Shown: positions 44,905-54,658, numbered from the stretch's first letter. The stretch: 64,000 nt of DNA from Rhizobium sp. SSA_523 (GCF_030435705.1 NZ_CP129382.1:1550001-1614000), one strand, 5' to 3'. Notes: generated by a model not told the origin, from the sequence alone. Numbers and translations are program-made.

Positions 44905-46173
44905 TCAGCCCCGTGGCAGACCGGCCAGTTCAGTCAGCCGGGCGGTGAGCGCTGCCCGGTCGAGCGAAAAATTTCTCTCGACCCAGAGATCCTCGAGGCT
45001 CCTCAGCATCTCGCCGACTTTCGGCCCGGCCGGAACGCCCGCCGCCATGACATCGGCGCCCGAGAGCGGAAAACGCGGCTTTTCGAAGCGTTCGGCACGC
45101 GTCAGCAGCGCCGAGAGGCGCCCGGCCTTTACCAGATCGGCATCATTATTGGCGGCGTTCACGCGCGCCGAAGCAAGGGCCAGCCTGAGCCGCATGATCG
45201 GCCCCGCTTTGCCCGAACGATAAAGCAGCCGATCCAACGCCGTGTCCTTCAGATCGGGCTGCGGTGCAGGCGCCGCGGCGAAAGCGAGAAGACGCTCCGT
45301 CTCGGCATTCGCAAGCTTCCATCGCCTGGCGAGCGCATCGATCCGCGCGGCATCAGGCGGTATGACGGCCGCAAGCCGCAAAAGCGGATCGGGCGTCCAG
45401 CCCAGCGCCTGTTCGCTGGCCACCAGGCCGTGAATGGCGTCGATGCCCCATTTCTCGCTTTCCGGCAGGATGGCCGACAGAACCCCGGTGGTGCGCATCC
45501 ACAACAGCGCCCGGGAGGGATCAGGCGCCGCAAACAGCTTGCGCATCTCGCTCCAGACCCGCTCCGCCGACAGATGGTCGAGCTTGGTCTTGGCCTGGGC
45601 GCAGGCCCGCAATCCCTCCGCATCCGGCCGTCCGGACCCGTAATAGGCAAAGAAGCGGAAGAATCGCAGGACGCGCAGATGATCCTCGGCAATCCGGAGG
45701 GACGCCTCACCGATGAAACGGATCTGGCGGCTCTCGATATCCTTCAGCCCGTCGACGAGATCGATCACCTCGCCCTCGGCCGTCACGTAAAGCGCGTTGA
45801 TGGTGAAGTCGCGCCGTTCGGCATCCGCCTGCCAGTCGGTGCCGAATTCGACAACGGCATGCCGGCCGTCTGTCTCGATATCGCGGCGCAGCGTGGTGAC
45901 TTCGAAGCCGCGCCCGTCAAGCACAAGCGTCAACGTTCCATGCGCAAGGCCGGTCGGCACGGCCTTGATCCCGGCCGCAGCGGCGCGCTCAATGACGATT
46001 TCGGGCCGAAGTGTGGTGGCGAAATCGCAATCGGAAACGGGGAGCCCCATCAGCGCATTGCGCACGGTGCCGCCGACGATGCGGCCCTCCCCGCCATCGG
46101 CGTTCAGGAGCGCGAAGACCTGTCGCACCGGCTGATCGACCAGCCAGGGCGCGCCGGCAAGACGATGCGTCAT
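44905..46173 (-). CDS. cca: CCA tRNA nucleotidyltransferase / poly(A) polymerase family protein
   Basis: The 422-residue enzyme belongs to the class II nucleotidyltransferases. The head domain has GRIVGGTVRNALMG, the catalytic DCDFATT acid pair and TLRRDIETDGRHAVVEFGTDW, AERRDFTINALY; the neck carries EDHLRVLRFFRFFAYYG. Alphaproteobacterial members of this length add CCA to tRNA 3' ends, although poly(A) polymerases look similar. The ATG overlaps the stop of the upstream Nudix gene (TCAT/ATGA), so DUF1285, Nudix and this gene form one operon, a grouping well known in rhizobia. Confidence 0.92.
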   Translation of the reverse strand: MTHRLAGAPWLVDQPVRQVFALLNADGGEGRIVGGTVRNALMGLPVSDCDFATTLRPEIVIERAAAAGIKAVPTGLAHGTLTLVLDGRGFEVTTLRRDIETDGRHAVVEFGTDWQADAERRDFTINALYVTAEGEVIDLVDGLKDIESRQIRFIGEASLRIAEDHLRVLRFFRFFAYYGSGRPDAEGLRACAQAKTKLDHLSAERVWSEMRKLFAAPDPSRALLWMRTTGVLSAILPESEKWGIDAIHGLVASEQALGWTPDPLLRLAAVIPPDAARIDALARRWKLANAETERLLAFAAAPAPQPDLKDTALDRLLYRSGKAGPIMRLRLALASARVNAANNDADLVKAGRLSALLTRAERFEKPRFPLSGADVMAAGVPAGPKVGEMLRSLEDLWVERNFSLDRAALTARLTELAGLPRG

Positions 46174-46817
46174 CGGTAAAGCCTTTCATAAAGCGTTCTG
46201 ATTATGCCCGCGGTGATACCCCAGATGTTCCATTCACCATAGGGCATGCGGTAGAAGCGGCGGATCGCACCTTGCCACTCGCGGCTTCCCTGGGCGTGGT
46301 TGTGCGGATCCATGAGGAAGGAGAGCGGCACTTCGAAGGCCTTGTCCACCTCGTCGGGGTTGAGCTTCAGCGTAAAACCGCGACGCACCACGGCAAGCAC
46401 AGGCGTGATGCGGAAGCCGCTTGCCGCATAGTAATCCGGCAGCCGGCCCACCGGCTCGACGAAATGCGGCGAAAGGCCGATCTCCTCCTGCGCCTCGCGA
46501 AGGGCGGCGCCCTCCGCCCCTGTATCGCCGAGATCGATCGCGCCGCCGGGAAAGGCGATCTGACCGGAATGCTTGCGAAGCTTTGTGGCGCGCTGGGTGA
46601 GGATCACCTTGCCGCCATCCCGGTCGTCGACAACCGGCACCAGCACCGCGGCATCCTTGAGGGCCAGCCCCTCCACCTGGGCGACGATATCCGGATTGAG
46701 CAGGTGATCGCCATGATCGTGAATGGCTTGCGCCAACGGCGCGCCGGACTGGTTCTGCGCGCGGCGGCGGAATTCCTCCGCCGAGAAACGGTTCGGATCG
46801 AGCAGAGCCTCAGTCAT
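46170..46817 (-). CDS. Nudix hydrolase, CoA pyrophosphatase type
   Basis: The 215-residue protein has an intact Nudix box, GGAIDLGDTGAEGAALREAQEEIGL (about residues 91-115), preceded by KLRKHSGQIAFP, the extra motif of the CoA-pyrophosphatase (NudL/YeaB) subgroup. It would split CoA and its derivatives in the cytoplasm. It overlaps both neighbours by four bases: the DUF1285 gene upstream and the CCA-adding enzyme downstream. This points to a translationally coupled three-gene operon. The link between CoA metabolism and tRNA maturation is unexplained. Confidence 0.92.
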   Translation of the reverse strand: MTEALLDPNRFSAEEFRRRAQNQSGAPLAQAIHDHGDHLLNPDIVAQVEGLALKDAAVLVPVVDDRDGGKVILTQRATKLRKHSGQIAFPGGAIDLGDTGAEGAALREAQEEIGLSPHFVEPVGRLPDYYAASGFRITPVLAVVRRGFTLKLNPDEVDKAFEVPLSFLMDPHNHAQGSREWQGAIRRFYRMPYGEWNIWGITAGIIRTLYERLYR

Positions 46818-47461
46818 TGCGACAGCGCGTCCAGTTCATCCGCCGGCATGACCGGAAAGACCGCCCCGGCGGAGCGAAGCGCAAAGGTAGCGATGCCGTC
46901 CAGTTCAATGATTTCGCCGAGTTCCACCAGTTCATACATGAGGGCGCGGCTGATGAGTGCCTCCAGCCGCCCGCGCACATGCAGATAGGGCTTCAACCCG
47001 CCCTCCTCGCCTTCAAGCGAAAAGCGCAAGGGATGCTCCGGGCCGGCCTCCACGACATCGCCGAGATTGGTGCGGAATGTGATGACGGGCACGCCGTCGC
47101 GCAGGGTCTGGCGCATTTCCACGGCGAGGAAGGGTGCATCCTCCACGCGAATGCCAACTTTTTCCACAGGCGTGACGAGATAGGTCCGACCATCCTCGTC
47201 CTTGCGCAGAACCGTGGAAAAGAGGCGCACCAGGGCCGGCCGGCCGATGGGCGTGCCGAGATAATACCATGTCCCATCGGCGCGGATTTCCATGTCCAGA
47301 TCGCCGCAAAAGGGCGGGTTCCAGCGATCCACCGGCGGCAGGGCGCGCGCCGCTCCCGCCGCGCCTGCATCGGTCTGCTCGGATGCCCGGGCGATCATCG
47401 CGGCCAGTCCGGCCGCATCGCTTGCGCTGTTTATCGTCTCGTCTGCCATAATTTCAGTCAT
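46814..47461 (-). CDS. DUF1285 domain-containing protein
   Basis: The 215-residue protein matches DUF1285, a conserved proteobacterial cytoplasmic family of unknown role: PPFCGDLDMEIRADGTWYYLGTPIGRPALVRLF, followed by TPVEKVGIRVEDAPFLAV. It heads the operon with the Nudix and CCA genes, overlapping the next by four bases. ATG 47461 is used; ATG 47449 is an alternative. A divergent promoter region of 160 bases separates it from the MoxR operon. Confidence 0.9.
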   Translation of the reverse strand: MTEIMADETINSASDAAGLAAMIARASEQTDAGAAGAARALPPVDRWNPPFCGDLDMEIRADGTWYYLGTPIGRPALVRLFSTVLRKDEDGRTYLVTPVEKVGIRVEDAPFLAVEMRQTLRDGVPVITFRTNLGDVVEAGPEHPLRFSLEGEEGGLKPYLHVRGRLEALISRALMYELVELGEIIELDGIATFALRSAGAVFPVMPADELDALSQ

Positions 47462-47621
47462 GCTTGCTGTATAAGGGGATACTCTCTCACGAGATAGTCA
47501 TTCCGGCCATTCTTGCCAGCGGCTGACGTGGGAATAAGTTGTTAAGCTCGGGGAGAGCCCGCAACTGCAACGATTCGCGATCCCCGGCCTGATGCCGGCG
47601 AGACGCCTGATGGAGACCGAT

Positions 47622-48635
47622 ATGGGTGTCATGACCTCCACCGAAGCGCCGCTCGACGAGAAGGCGATCATCGCAGCCGCCGAACAGGCGCTGTCGGATA
47701 TTGCCGCCGTGCGCGCCGAAGTCGGCAAGGTCATCTTCGGCCAGGAACAGGTGGTGGAAAACACCCTGATCGCCGTGCTGTCGGGTGGCCATGCTCTGCT
47801 TGTCGGCGTTCCGGGCCTTGCCAAGACCAAGCTTGTCAGCACGCTCGGCACCGTTCTCGGCATGGATGCCAACCGCATCCAGTTCACCCCGGACCTGATG
47901 CCCTCCGATATTCTAGGGACGGAGGTGATGGACCAGGACGAGAGCGGACGGCGCTCCTTCCGCTTCGTCAAGGGGCCGGTCTTTGCGCAGCTCCTGATGG
48001 CGGACGAGATCAACCGCGCCTCGCCGCGGACCCAATCGGCCCTCCTGCAATCCATGCAGGAATATCACATCACCGTGGCTGGCCAGCGCTACGACCTGCC
48101 GGCCCCCTTCCACGTACTGGCAACGCAGAACCCGCTGGAGCAGGAAGGCACCTATCCGCTGCCGGAAGCGCAGCTCGACCGCTTCCTGCTGCAGGTCGAT
48201 GTGCTGTACCCCGATCTCGATGCCGAGCGGCAGATCCTGCTCGAAACCACAGGCCTCAGCGAGGCAAAGCCGCGCGGCGTCATCGATGCGGCCCGGCTTC
48301 AGGGCATTCAGAGCCTCATTCGCCAGATGCCGGTCAGCGACAGCGTGGTTGAGGCCATTCTGTCTCTGGTGCGCTCGGCGCGCCCCGGCCACGGCAATAC
48401 GCTGACGGACAGGCATGTCGCCTGGGGTCCCGGTCCGCGTGCCGGCCAGGCGCTGATGCTCTGCGCCCGCGCCCGTGCGCTCTACGAAGGCCGGCTGGCA
48501 CCATCGCTGGACGATGTGCACGCCCTGGCCGAACCCATCCTGCAGCACCGGATGGCCCTGACATTCGCAGCGCGCGCCGAAGGCATGAGCGTGCGCGACG
48601 TGATCCAGGGCCTTGCCAAGCAGACGCGCGGCTGA
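47622..48635 (+). CDS. MoxR-type AAA+ ATPase
   Basis: The 337-residue ATPase has Walker A as GVPGLAKTKL (the MoxR form), Walker B and sensor in LLMADEINRASPRTQSALLQ, the MQEYHITV and ATQNPLEQEGTYPLPEAQLDRFLL segments, and a C-terminal lid. MoxR ATPases act as chaperones that mature VWA-domain proteins. GGAGA lies 5 bases before ATG 47622. The next three genes encode a DUF58 protein and two large membrane proteins. The operon resembles RL3499-RL3502 of Rhizobium leguminosarum, reported (as I recall) to affect cell envelope integrity; equivalence is inference. Confidence 0.93.
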   Translation: MGVMTSTEAPLDEKAIIAAAEQALSDIAAVRAEVGKVIFGQEQVVENTLIAVLSGGHALLVGVPGLAKTKLVSTLGTVLGMDANRIQFTPDLMPSDILGTEVMDQDESGRRSFRFVKGPVFAQLLMADEINRASPRTQSALLQSMQEYHITVAGQRYDLPAPFHVLATQNPLEQEGTYPLPEAQLDRFLLQVDVLYPDLDAERQILLETTGLSEAKPRGVIDAARLQGIQSLIRQMPVSDSVVEAILSLVRSARPGHGNTLTDRHVAWGPGPRAGQALMLCARARALYEGRLAPSLDDVHALAEPILQHRMALTFAARAEGMSVRDVIQGLAKQTRG

Positions 48636-48685
48636 GGCCGAAGAGACCGCAGTAACCCAATCGAGGCAAAGACGAAGGAGCAGGC

Positions 48686-49621
48686 GTGGCAGCATCCATC
48701 GGCCAGATCGTTCCGCAGACCCCGGGCAGCGAGGTTCTGGCACGCGCCAGGCAGCGCGCCGTTCTGGTGCCTGATTGCATGGTGGAAGCGCGCCGCATCG
48801 CCAATACAGTGATCGCCGGCTGGCACGGCCGGCGCAAGCGCGGCATCGGCGAGAATTTCTGGCAGTTCCGGCCCTATTCGGAAGGCGAAAGTCTGTCACG
48901 CATCGACTGGCGGCGCTCGGCGCGCGACGATCATACCTATGTCCGCGACCGGGAATGGGAAGCGGCCCATACCGTCTGGCTCTGGGCCGACATGTCGGCT
49001 TCGATGATGTACAAGTCGAGCTATGGCACGGTCTCCAAGGAAAGCCGTGCTCTGGTGCTGATGCTGGCGCTTGCCGAGATCCTGGCGCGCTCCGGCGAGC
49101 GGATCGGTTGCCCCGGCGTGATGGAACCGGTCGCGGCGCGCAATGCGGCCGAACGGCTGGCCACGGCCATTTCCCATGCGCCGACCACCGAAGGCCTTCC
49201 CGATGCGAGCATGATCCGCGGCGCGAGCGATATCGTGCTGATCGGCGATTTCCTCGACGATGCCGACCGCATTATGGAGCGCCTGGCGCCGCTCGCCCGC
49301 CGCAATCTGCGCGGCCATGTGGTCGAAGTGGCCGATCCCGCCGAGGAGATCTTTCCCTATAGCGGCAGGACCGAGTTCACCGATCCCGAAACCGGCGAAA
49401 AACTGGTCTCCGGCCGTGCCGAGACGCTGCGCGAGGATTACCAGCGGGCCTATCACGCCAGACGCGAGACGCTTGGCCAGTCGCTGCGCCATATGGGCTG
49501 GAATTTCGTCTTTCACCGCACCGATCATCTGGCTTCCGAAGCGCTGGCCGCCATTCATGGCTATCTTTCGGGCAATCCGCCGCTGATGCAGGTGACGCGG
49601 GGATCGGGAGCTGGTTCATGA
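48686..49621 (+). CDS. DUF58 domain-containing protein
   Basis: The 311-residue protein has the DUF58 signature GENFWQFRPYSEGESLSRIDWRRSARDDHTYVRDREWEA, preceded by a conserved RIANTVIAGWHGRRKRGIG. After it comes a VWA-like segment (VWLWADMSASMMY, with the DxSxS MIDAS pattern), then DIVLIGDFLDD. It is probably cytoplasmic or membrane-associated and is the presumed client of the MoxR ATPase. The start is GTG 48686, 5 bases after AAGGAG. Its stop overlaps the next gene's ATG (ATGA). Confidence 0.92.
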   Translation: MAASIGQIVPQTPGSEVLARARQRAVLVPDCMVEARRIANTVIAGWHGRRKRGIGENFWQFRPYSEGESLSRIDWRRSARDDHTYVRDREWEAAHTVWLWADMSASMMYKSSYGTVSKESRALVLMLALAEILARSGERIGCPGVMEPVAARNAAERLATAISHAPTTEGLPDASMIRGASDIVLIGDFLDDADRIMERLAPLARRNLRGHVVEVADPAEEIFPYSGRTEFTDPETGEKLVSGRAETLREDYQRAYHARRETLGQSLRHMGWNFVFHRTDHLASEALAAIHGYLSGNPPLMQVTRGSGAGS

Positions 49622-52428
49622 GTGCGCTTGCCTTTGCCAATCCGGCCATTCTTCTCGCGCTCGTGGCGCTTCCGGCGATCTGGTGGCTGCTGCGGCTGAC
49701 TCCGCCGCGCCCCAAGGCCGAGATCTTTCCGCCGCTCGCCATTCTGGCCACGGTGCTGAAGCGGCAGGAGACCCCTGCCAAGAGCCCCTGGTGGCTGACG
49801 CTCCTGCGCATGCTGATGGCGGCGGCGCTGATCCTTGCCATATCCGATCCGGTTCTCAATCCCAGAACGGGCGAATTGTCCACCGCCGGCCCGCTCTCGC
49901 TGGTGATCGACAACAGCTGGTCGACGTCGAGAGACTGGGACCGGCGGGTCGAGACCGCCGAACTGCTGATCGGCGACGCGGAAGCGGCGGACCTGCCGGT
50001 GTCGATCGTCTTCACCACCGATGCCACGCATGATGCCGTTCCCGGCAGCGCGGCTGCGGCACGCGAAAAACTGCAGGCGGCGCGGCCCAATCCTCTCGTG
50101 CCGGAACGCGCCCGGGCCGCCGCTGCCGTGACCGAGGCTTTCAACGGCCTGCGTCCGGGCACCGTCGCCTTCCTGTCCGATGGGATCGCGACGCCCCAGG
50201 ATGCCGATATGGCGGCAGAACTGGCCAGTCTCTCGCCGGCGAACCTGCGGCTGATCGAAGGCGACGGCGCGCAGGGGCTTGCTCTGACCGCGGCGGCCAA
50301 CACGGCCGATGCGCTTTCGGTGACCGCCTCCCGGCTGGAGCGTGAAGCTTCGGCCAGCTACACCGTCAATGCGCTCGACCAGCAGGGCCGGTCGCTGGCC
50401 ACCGGGGAGCTGAGCTTTGCGGCCGGAGCCGCCACCGCCAGCGCCGAAATTGCCGCGCCATTCGAGTTGCGCAATGATTTCTCCCGTCTGGTGATCGAAG
50501 GCGCCTCCAGTGCCGGCGGCGTGCATCTCCTGGATGACGGCTTCAAGCGTCGTCGCGTGGCGCTGATTGCCGGCGATAGCGGCAATGACATGCAGCCGCT
50601 CCTCCTGCCGCTCTATTACATCAGCCGCGCTTTGCAGCCCTATGCCGACCTGATCGAGCCGAAGGGCGCCGATCTCTCCACCTCCATCCCCGATATCCTG
50701 CAGCAGAACCCGTCCGCCATCATCCTCGCCGATGTCGGCCGCCTGCCGGCGGAAACCTACCAGCCGCTGCAGCAATGGATCGCCCGCGGCGGCACGCTGA
50801 TCCGCTTTGCCGGACCGCGGCTTGCCGCTGCACCGACCGATGATCCGCTGGTACCGGTCATCCTGCGCCGTGGCGAGAGATCGCTGGGCGGCGCTTTGTC
50901 CTGGGCAGAGCCCCAGCCGCTGGCGGAATTTCCCGCAGCCGGTCCCTTTGCCGGGATGGCGCCCGCCACGGATGTCACGGTGACGCGCCAGGTCCTGGCG
51001 GAGCCGACACCGGATCTGGCGGACCGGACCTGGGCAAGCCTTGCCGATGGAACGCCGCTCGTCACCACCCGCCCCGTCGAGGCCGGCCGGATCATCCTGT
51101 TCCATGTCAGCGCCGAAGCCACCTGGTCCAACCTGCCGCTGTCGGGCACCTTCGTCGAAATGCTGCGCCGCCTCGTCCAGCTGTCGCGTGCGACGGGTGC
51201 CGAAAGCGCGGCCACCGCGGCCGAACCGGCGGCAGCCCTCCCCCCTTACCGCCTGCTGACGGCGGAAGGCATATTGACGGCCGACAAGACCGCCGCAAAG
51301 CCGATCAGCGTCGAAGCCGGCACGGTGCCGGTGGCCAGCATCGATCATCCGCCCGGGCTCTACGGGTCGGAGGACGGCTTCACCGCCGTCAACCTGCTGC
51401 CGGCCAATGCGGAGCTCAATCCGGTCGAGATCAGCGCCGCCGATCTTCCGGTCCTGCGCGAAGCTTTGATCGGACGCGAGGCGATCTCGCTGCGTCCGGC
51501 GCTGTTCACCGCAGCCCTGCTCATGCTCATCCTGGATAGTCTCATCGTGCTTTTCATGAACGGCGCCTTTTCCCGCAAACCCCGCGGCGGGCGCGCAGCG
51601 GCGGCCTTGGCGCTGCTGGCCATCCTGCCCTTTGCCTTTTCGCCCGGCGAAAGCCGTGCCCAAGACGCAAAACCCGGCGATGCGCAGGCGCTCGAACGGC
51701 TCGACACCACCCATCTCGCTTATGTCGTGACCGGCGAGGCGGATGTGGACCGCCTGTCCGAACAGGGGCTCGACGGCCTCAGCCAGTTCCTCGCCTACCG
51801 CACGACGCTGGAGCCCGGCGCTCCGGTCGGTCTCGACATTACCAAGGACGAGCTGTCCTTCTACCCCATCATCTACTGGCCGATTTCGGCCACGGCGCCC
51901 ATGCCGACCGAGGCTGCGATCTCGCGCATCGACGCCTATATGCGCAATGGCGGAACCGTGCTTTTCGACACGAGGGATCAGCTGAACACGCTGGATACCG
52001 GCGGCGCGCCCAGCGCAAACGGCCAGCGCCTGCAGGAAATCCTCGCCAATATCGACATTCCACCCTTGGAGCCGACCCCGGAAGATCACGTTCTGACGCG
52101 CGCCTTCTATCTTCTCTCCAGCTTTCCCGGCCGCTATTCGGGCAGTCCGCTCTGGGTGGAGGCGCGGCAGGATGCCCGCCAGTCTGGAAGCCAGCTGAGT
52201 TCCTCGGGCGACGGGGTGACCCCGCTTCTCATCACCGGCAATGATTTTGCCGGCGCCTGGGCCATCGACGCCAATGGCGCGGCCGTGCTGCCGACTGTTC
52301 CGCCGGACGAGATGCAGCGCGAATATGCCTACCGCGCCGGGGTCAACATCATGATGTACATGCTGACCGGCAACTACAAGGCCGATCAGGTGCATGTTCC
52401 CGCTTTGCTCGAGCGGCTTGGACAATAG
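49618..52428 (+). CDS. BatA-like membrane protein with C-terminal DUF4159
   Basis: The 936-residue protein begins with a BatA-type N-terminus (FANPAILLALVALPAIWWLLRLTPP) and a second helix around residues 58-78. A large periplasmic region with a VWA-like fold (PLSLVIDNSWSTSRDWDRR) follows. A further helix lies near residues 625-650 (ALFTAALLMLILDSLIVLFM), and a signal-like segment precedes the C-terminal DUF4159 domain (TTHLAYVVTGEADVDRLSEQ, then LDITKDELSFYPIIYWPI). It overlaps the DUF58 gene by four bases. With MoxR it probably serves envelope assembly. The role of DUF4159 is unknown. Confidence 0.88.
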   Translation: MSALAFANPAILLALVALPAIWWLLRLTPPRPKAEIFPPLAILATVLKRQETPAKSPWWLTLLRMLMAAALILAISDPVLNPRTGELSTAGPLSLVIDNSWSTSRDWDRRVETAELLIGDAEAADLPVSIVFTTDATHDAVPGSAAAAREKLQAARPNPLVPERARAAAAVTEAFNGLRPGTVAFLSDGIATPQDADMAAELASLSPANLRLIEGDGAQGLALTAAANTADALSVTASRLEREASASYTVNALDQQGRSLATGELSFAAGAATASAEIAAPFELRNDFSRLVIEGASSAGGVHLLDDGFKRRRVALIAGDSGNDMQPLLLPLYYISRALQPYADLIEPKGADLSTSIPDILQQNPSAIILADVGRLPAETYQPLQQWIARGGTLIRFAGPRLAAAPTDDPLVPVILRRGERSLGGALSWAEPQPLAEFPAAGPFAGMAPATDVTVTRQVLAEPTPDLADRTWASLADGTPLVTTRPVEAGRIILFHVSAEATWSNLPLSGTFVEMLRRLVQLSRATGAESAATAAEPAAALPPYRLLTAEGILTADKTAAKPISVEAGTVPVASIDHPPGLYGSEDGFTAVNLLPANAELNPVEISAADLPVLREALIGREAISLRPALFTAALLMLILDSLIVLFMNGAFSRKPRGGRAAAALALLAILPFAFSPGESRAQDAKPGDAQALERLDTTHLAYVVTGEADVDRLSEQGLDGLSQFLAYRTTLEPGAPVGLDITKDELSFYPIIYWPISATAPMPTEAAISRIDAYMRNGGTVLFDTRDQLNTLDTGGAPSANGQRLQEILANIDIPPLEPTPEDHVLTRAFYLLSSFPGRYSGSPLWVEARQDARQSGSQLSSSGDGVTPLLITGNDFAGAWAIDANGAAVLPTVPPDEMQREYAYRAGVNIMMYMLTGNYKADQVHVPALLERLGQ

Positions 52429-52441
52429 GAAGACCAAGGCT

Positions 52442-54526
52442 ATGGACATCCAATTCGCCCCATTCCTGCCTTTGTCCGTGCTGGTCGCGCTTGGCGTCGT
52501 CGCCGCGCTTCTGACGGTGCTGGCGCTGTGGCGGGGCCTTCGCGGCAGCCTCCTGCGGGCATTGGCCCTGGTCGCCCTGCTGCTGGCGCTTGCCAATCCG
52601 ATCCTGAACCAGGAAGACCGGGAGCAGTTGTCGACCATCGTTCCGGTCATCGTCGACCGGTCGCAGAGCCAGGACACCGCCGAGCGCGTTTCGCAAACGG
52701 ATGAGGCGCTGACGGCGCTGAGGGATCGCTTCCAGCGCTTCCCCCGCATGGAGCCGCGGATCGTCGAGGTGCGCGACGACGAGAATTCCGATACGCCCTC
52801 GACACGGCTGTTTTCCGCCCTTTCCGCCGCCACGGCCGATGTTCCTCCCGGCCGGATCGGCGGGGCCGTCTTCCTGACCGACGGCCAGATCCACGACCTG
52901 CCGGGCACCGAACAGGCGCTGCCCTTCAACGCCCCCATTCATGGGCTGATCACCGGCAAGGCCGACGAATTCGATCGGCGCATCGAGGTGGTGCGGGCGC
53001 CGCGCTTCGGGATCGTCGGCGAGGACCAGCAGATGACGCTGCGCGTTTTCGATGACGGCCGCACCGCGCCGGGTGGCGCGGCCAGCGCCGCGACGGTGAC
53101 CATCCGCATGAATGGCGAGCAGATCGCCAGGCTGCAGGCAACGCCCGGCATGCCCATTCCCTTCGATTTCACCGTGCCGCGCGGCGGCAGCAATGTGATG
53201 GAATTTGCGGTGGACGAAGTGCCAGGCGAGGTGACGGCGGCCAATAACCGCGCCGTGCACGTCATCGACGGCATCCGGCAGAACCTGCGGGTGCTTCTGG
53301 TGTCCGGCGAGCCGCATGCGGGCGAGCGGGCCTGGCGCAACCTGCTGAAATCCGACGCCTCGGTGGATCTGGTGCATTTCACCATTCTGCGGCCGCCGGA
53401 AAAGCAGGACGGCACGCCGATCAACGAGCTTTCGCTGATCGCTTTCCCCACGCGCGAGCTGTTCGTCGAGAAGATCAATGATTTCGACCTGATCATCTTT
53501 GACCGCTACCAGCATCGCGGCGTTCTGCCGATCCTCTATTACGATTACATTGCGCAATATGTGCAGAATGGCGGCGCGCTGCTGATCGCTGCGGGACCGG
53601 AATTTTCCGGCCAGGATTCGATTGCCTCCACGCCGCTTGCCGGCATTCTGCCGGCCACGCCGACGGGCGAGATCGAACAGGCGGCCTATTTCCCCCGACT
53701 GTCGGAACTGGGCAAGAAGCACCCGGTGACCCGCGGTCTGGACGGCTCTGCCAGCGAACCGCCCGCCTGGGGACGCTGGTTCCGCACCATCGATGTCAGT
53801 CAGCCGCAGGGTGAGACAGTGATGGAGGGCGATGCCAACCGGCCCCTCCTCGTGCTCAGCCGAGAGGGCGAAGGCCGCGTCGCCATGCTTCTGTCCGACC
53901 AGGGCTGGCTCTGGGCGCGCGGCTTTGAAGGCGGCGGTCCGCATGTCGCCCTTTACCGGCGCATTGCCCATTGGCTGATGAAGGAGCCGGAACTGGAGGA
54001 GGAGGCGCTGACCGCGAGAGCGCTTGGCCGCACTTTGGAAGCCACCCGCCAGACGATCGGCGACGATCCGGGCCCTGCGGAAATCCGCTACCCTTCGGGC
54101 CGCACGGAAACCGTGCCCTTTACCGCCGCGGGACCCGGCCTCTACCGGATCGAGAAACGCATGGAGGAGACCGGCCTCTTCCAGATTTCCAACGGGCAAT
54201 TCTCGACGCTGGTGCATATCGGCACGGTGGATGCGCCGGAATTCAAGGCGATGATCTCCACCGAGGAGACGCTTGCACCTTATGCGCAAAAGACCCGTGG
54301 TCTCGTGACCCGCATCGCCGAGGACGATGGCACCGGAGTGCGCCTGCCGGACATTCTGCCCGTGCGCGGCGAAGTCCGCATCAGCGATCCCGACCGCATG
54401 GTCATTCGCATGACGGATGAGACCGTGCTGCGCGGCATTGACACCACGCCGCTTTTTGCGGGCTTTGCCGGTCTGGCGGTGCTGTTGATGGCCATTTCCG
54501 CCATGTGGTGGCGCGAAGGGCGATAA
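52442..54526 (+). CDS. Large membrane protein of the MoxR operon
   Basis: The 694-residue protein has two N-terminal helices (about residues 10-30 and 37-56), a large extracytoplasmic region with an Ig-like and glutamine-amidotransferase-like layout (DLIIFDRYQHRGVLPILYYDYIAQYV, NGGALLIAAGPEFSG) and a C-terminal helix (PLFAGFAGLAVLLMAISAMWW). A VWA-like start is seen in VPVIVDRSQSQDTAE. It follows DUF4159 by 13 bases and is the last gene of the operon. Orthologous operons in other rhizobia have the same four genes in this order. No enzymatic motif was found. Confidence 0.88.
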   Translation: MDIQFAPFLPLSVLVALGVVAALLTVLALWRGLRGSLLRALALVALLLALANPILNQEDREQLSTIVPVIVDRSQSQDTAERVSQTDEALTALRDRFQRFPRMEPRIVEVRDDENSDTPSTRLFSALSAATADVPPGRIGGAVFLTDGQIHDLPGTEQALPFNAPIHGLITGKADEFDRRIEVVRAPRFGIVGEDQQMTLRVFDDGRTAPGGAASAATVTIRMNGEQIARLQATPGMPIPFDFTVPRGGSNVMEFAVDEVPGEVTAANNRAVHVIDGIRQNLRVLLVSGEPHAGERAWRNLLKSDASVDLVHFTILRPPEKQDGTPINELSLIAFPTRELFVEKINDFDLIIFDRYQHRGVLPILYYDYIAQYVQNGGALLIAAGPEFSGQDSIASTPLAGILPATPTGEIEQAAYFPRLSELGKKHPVTRGLDGSASEPPAWGRWFRTIDVSQPQGETVMEGDANRPLLVLSREGEGRVAMLLSDQGWLWARGFEGGGPHVALYRRIAHWLMKEPELEEEALTARALGRTLEATRQTIGDDPGPAEIRYPSGRTETVPFTAAGPGLYRIEKRMEETGLFQISNGQFSTLVHIGTVDAPEFKAMISTEETLAPYAQKTRGLVTRIAEDDGTGVRLPDILPVRGEVRISDPDRMVIRMTDETVLRGIDTTPLFAGFAGLAVLLMAISAMWWREGR

Positions 54527-54602
54527 CCGACCTGTGCCCTTGATGGCGCCCCCGCGCGCCTCAGCCCGATCCTCCGCCAGACGGTGAAGGACGAAGGATG
54601 GA

Positions 54603-54658
54603 CGATGGGCAATAGGCAATTGGCAATAGGCAATAGGCAGTAGGCAGTAGGCGATGGC
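54603..54658. repeat. Heptanucleotide tandem array, eight units
   Basis: Eight consecutive 7-bp units (CGATGGG, CAATAGG, CAATTGG, CAATAGG, CAATAGG, CAGTAGG, CAGTAGG, CGATGGC), 77 bases after the end of the MoxR operon. Units of 7 bp in non-coding DNA are typical of slippage-prone minisatellites. Confidence 0.95.

Noticed and set aside
49561..52938. An 1125-codon open frame on the minus strand
   Set aside because: It mirrors the DUF4159 gene; the plus-strand frame has domain signatures and start sites, this one has none.
52349..54619. A 756-codon open frame on the minus strand opposite the last MoxR-operon gene
   Set aside because: Shadow of a real gene; composition and motifs do not support it.
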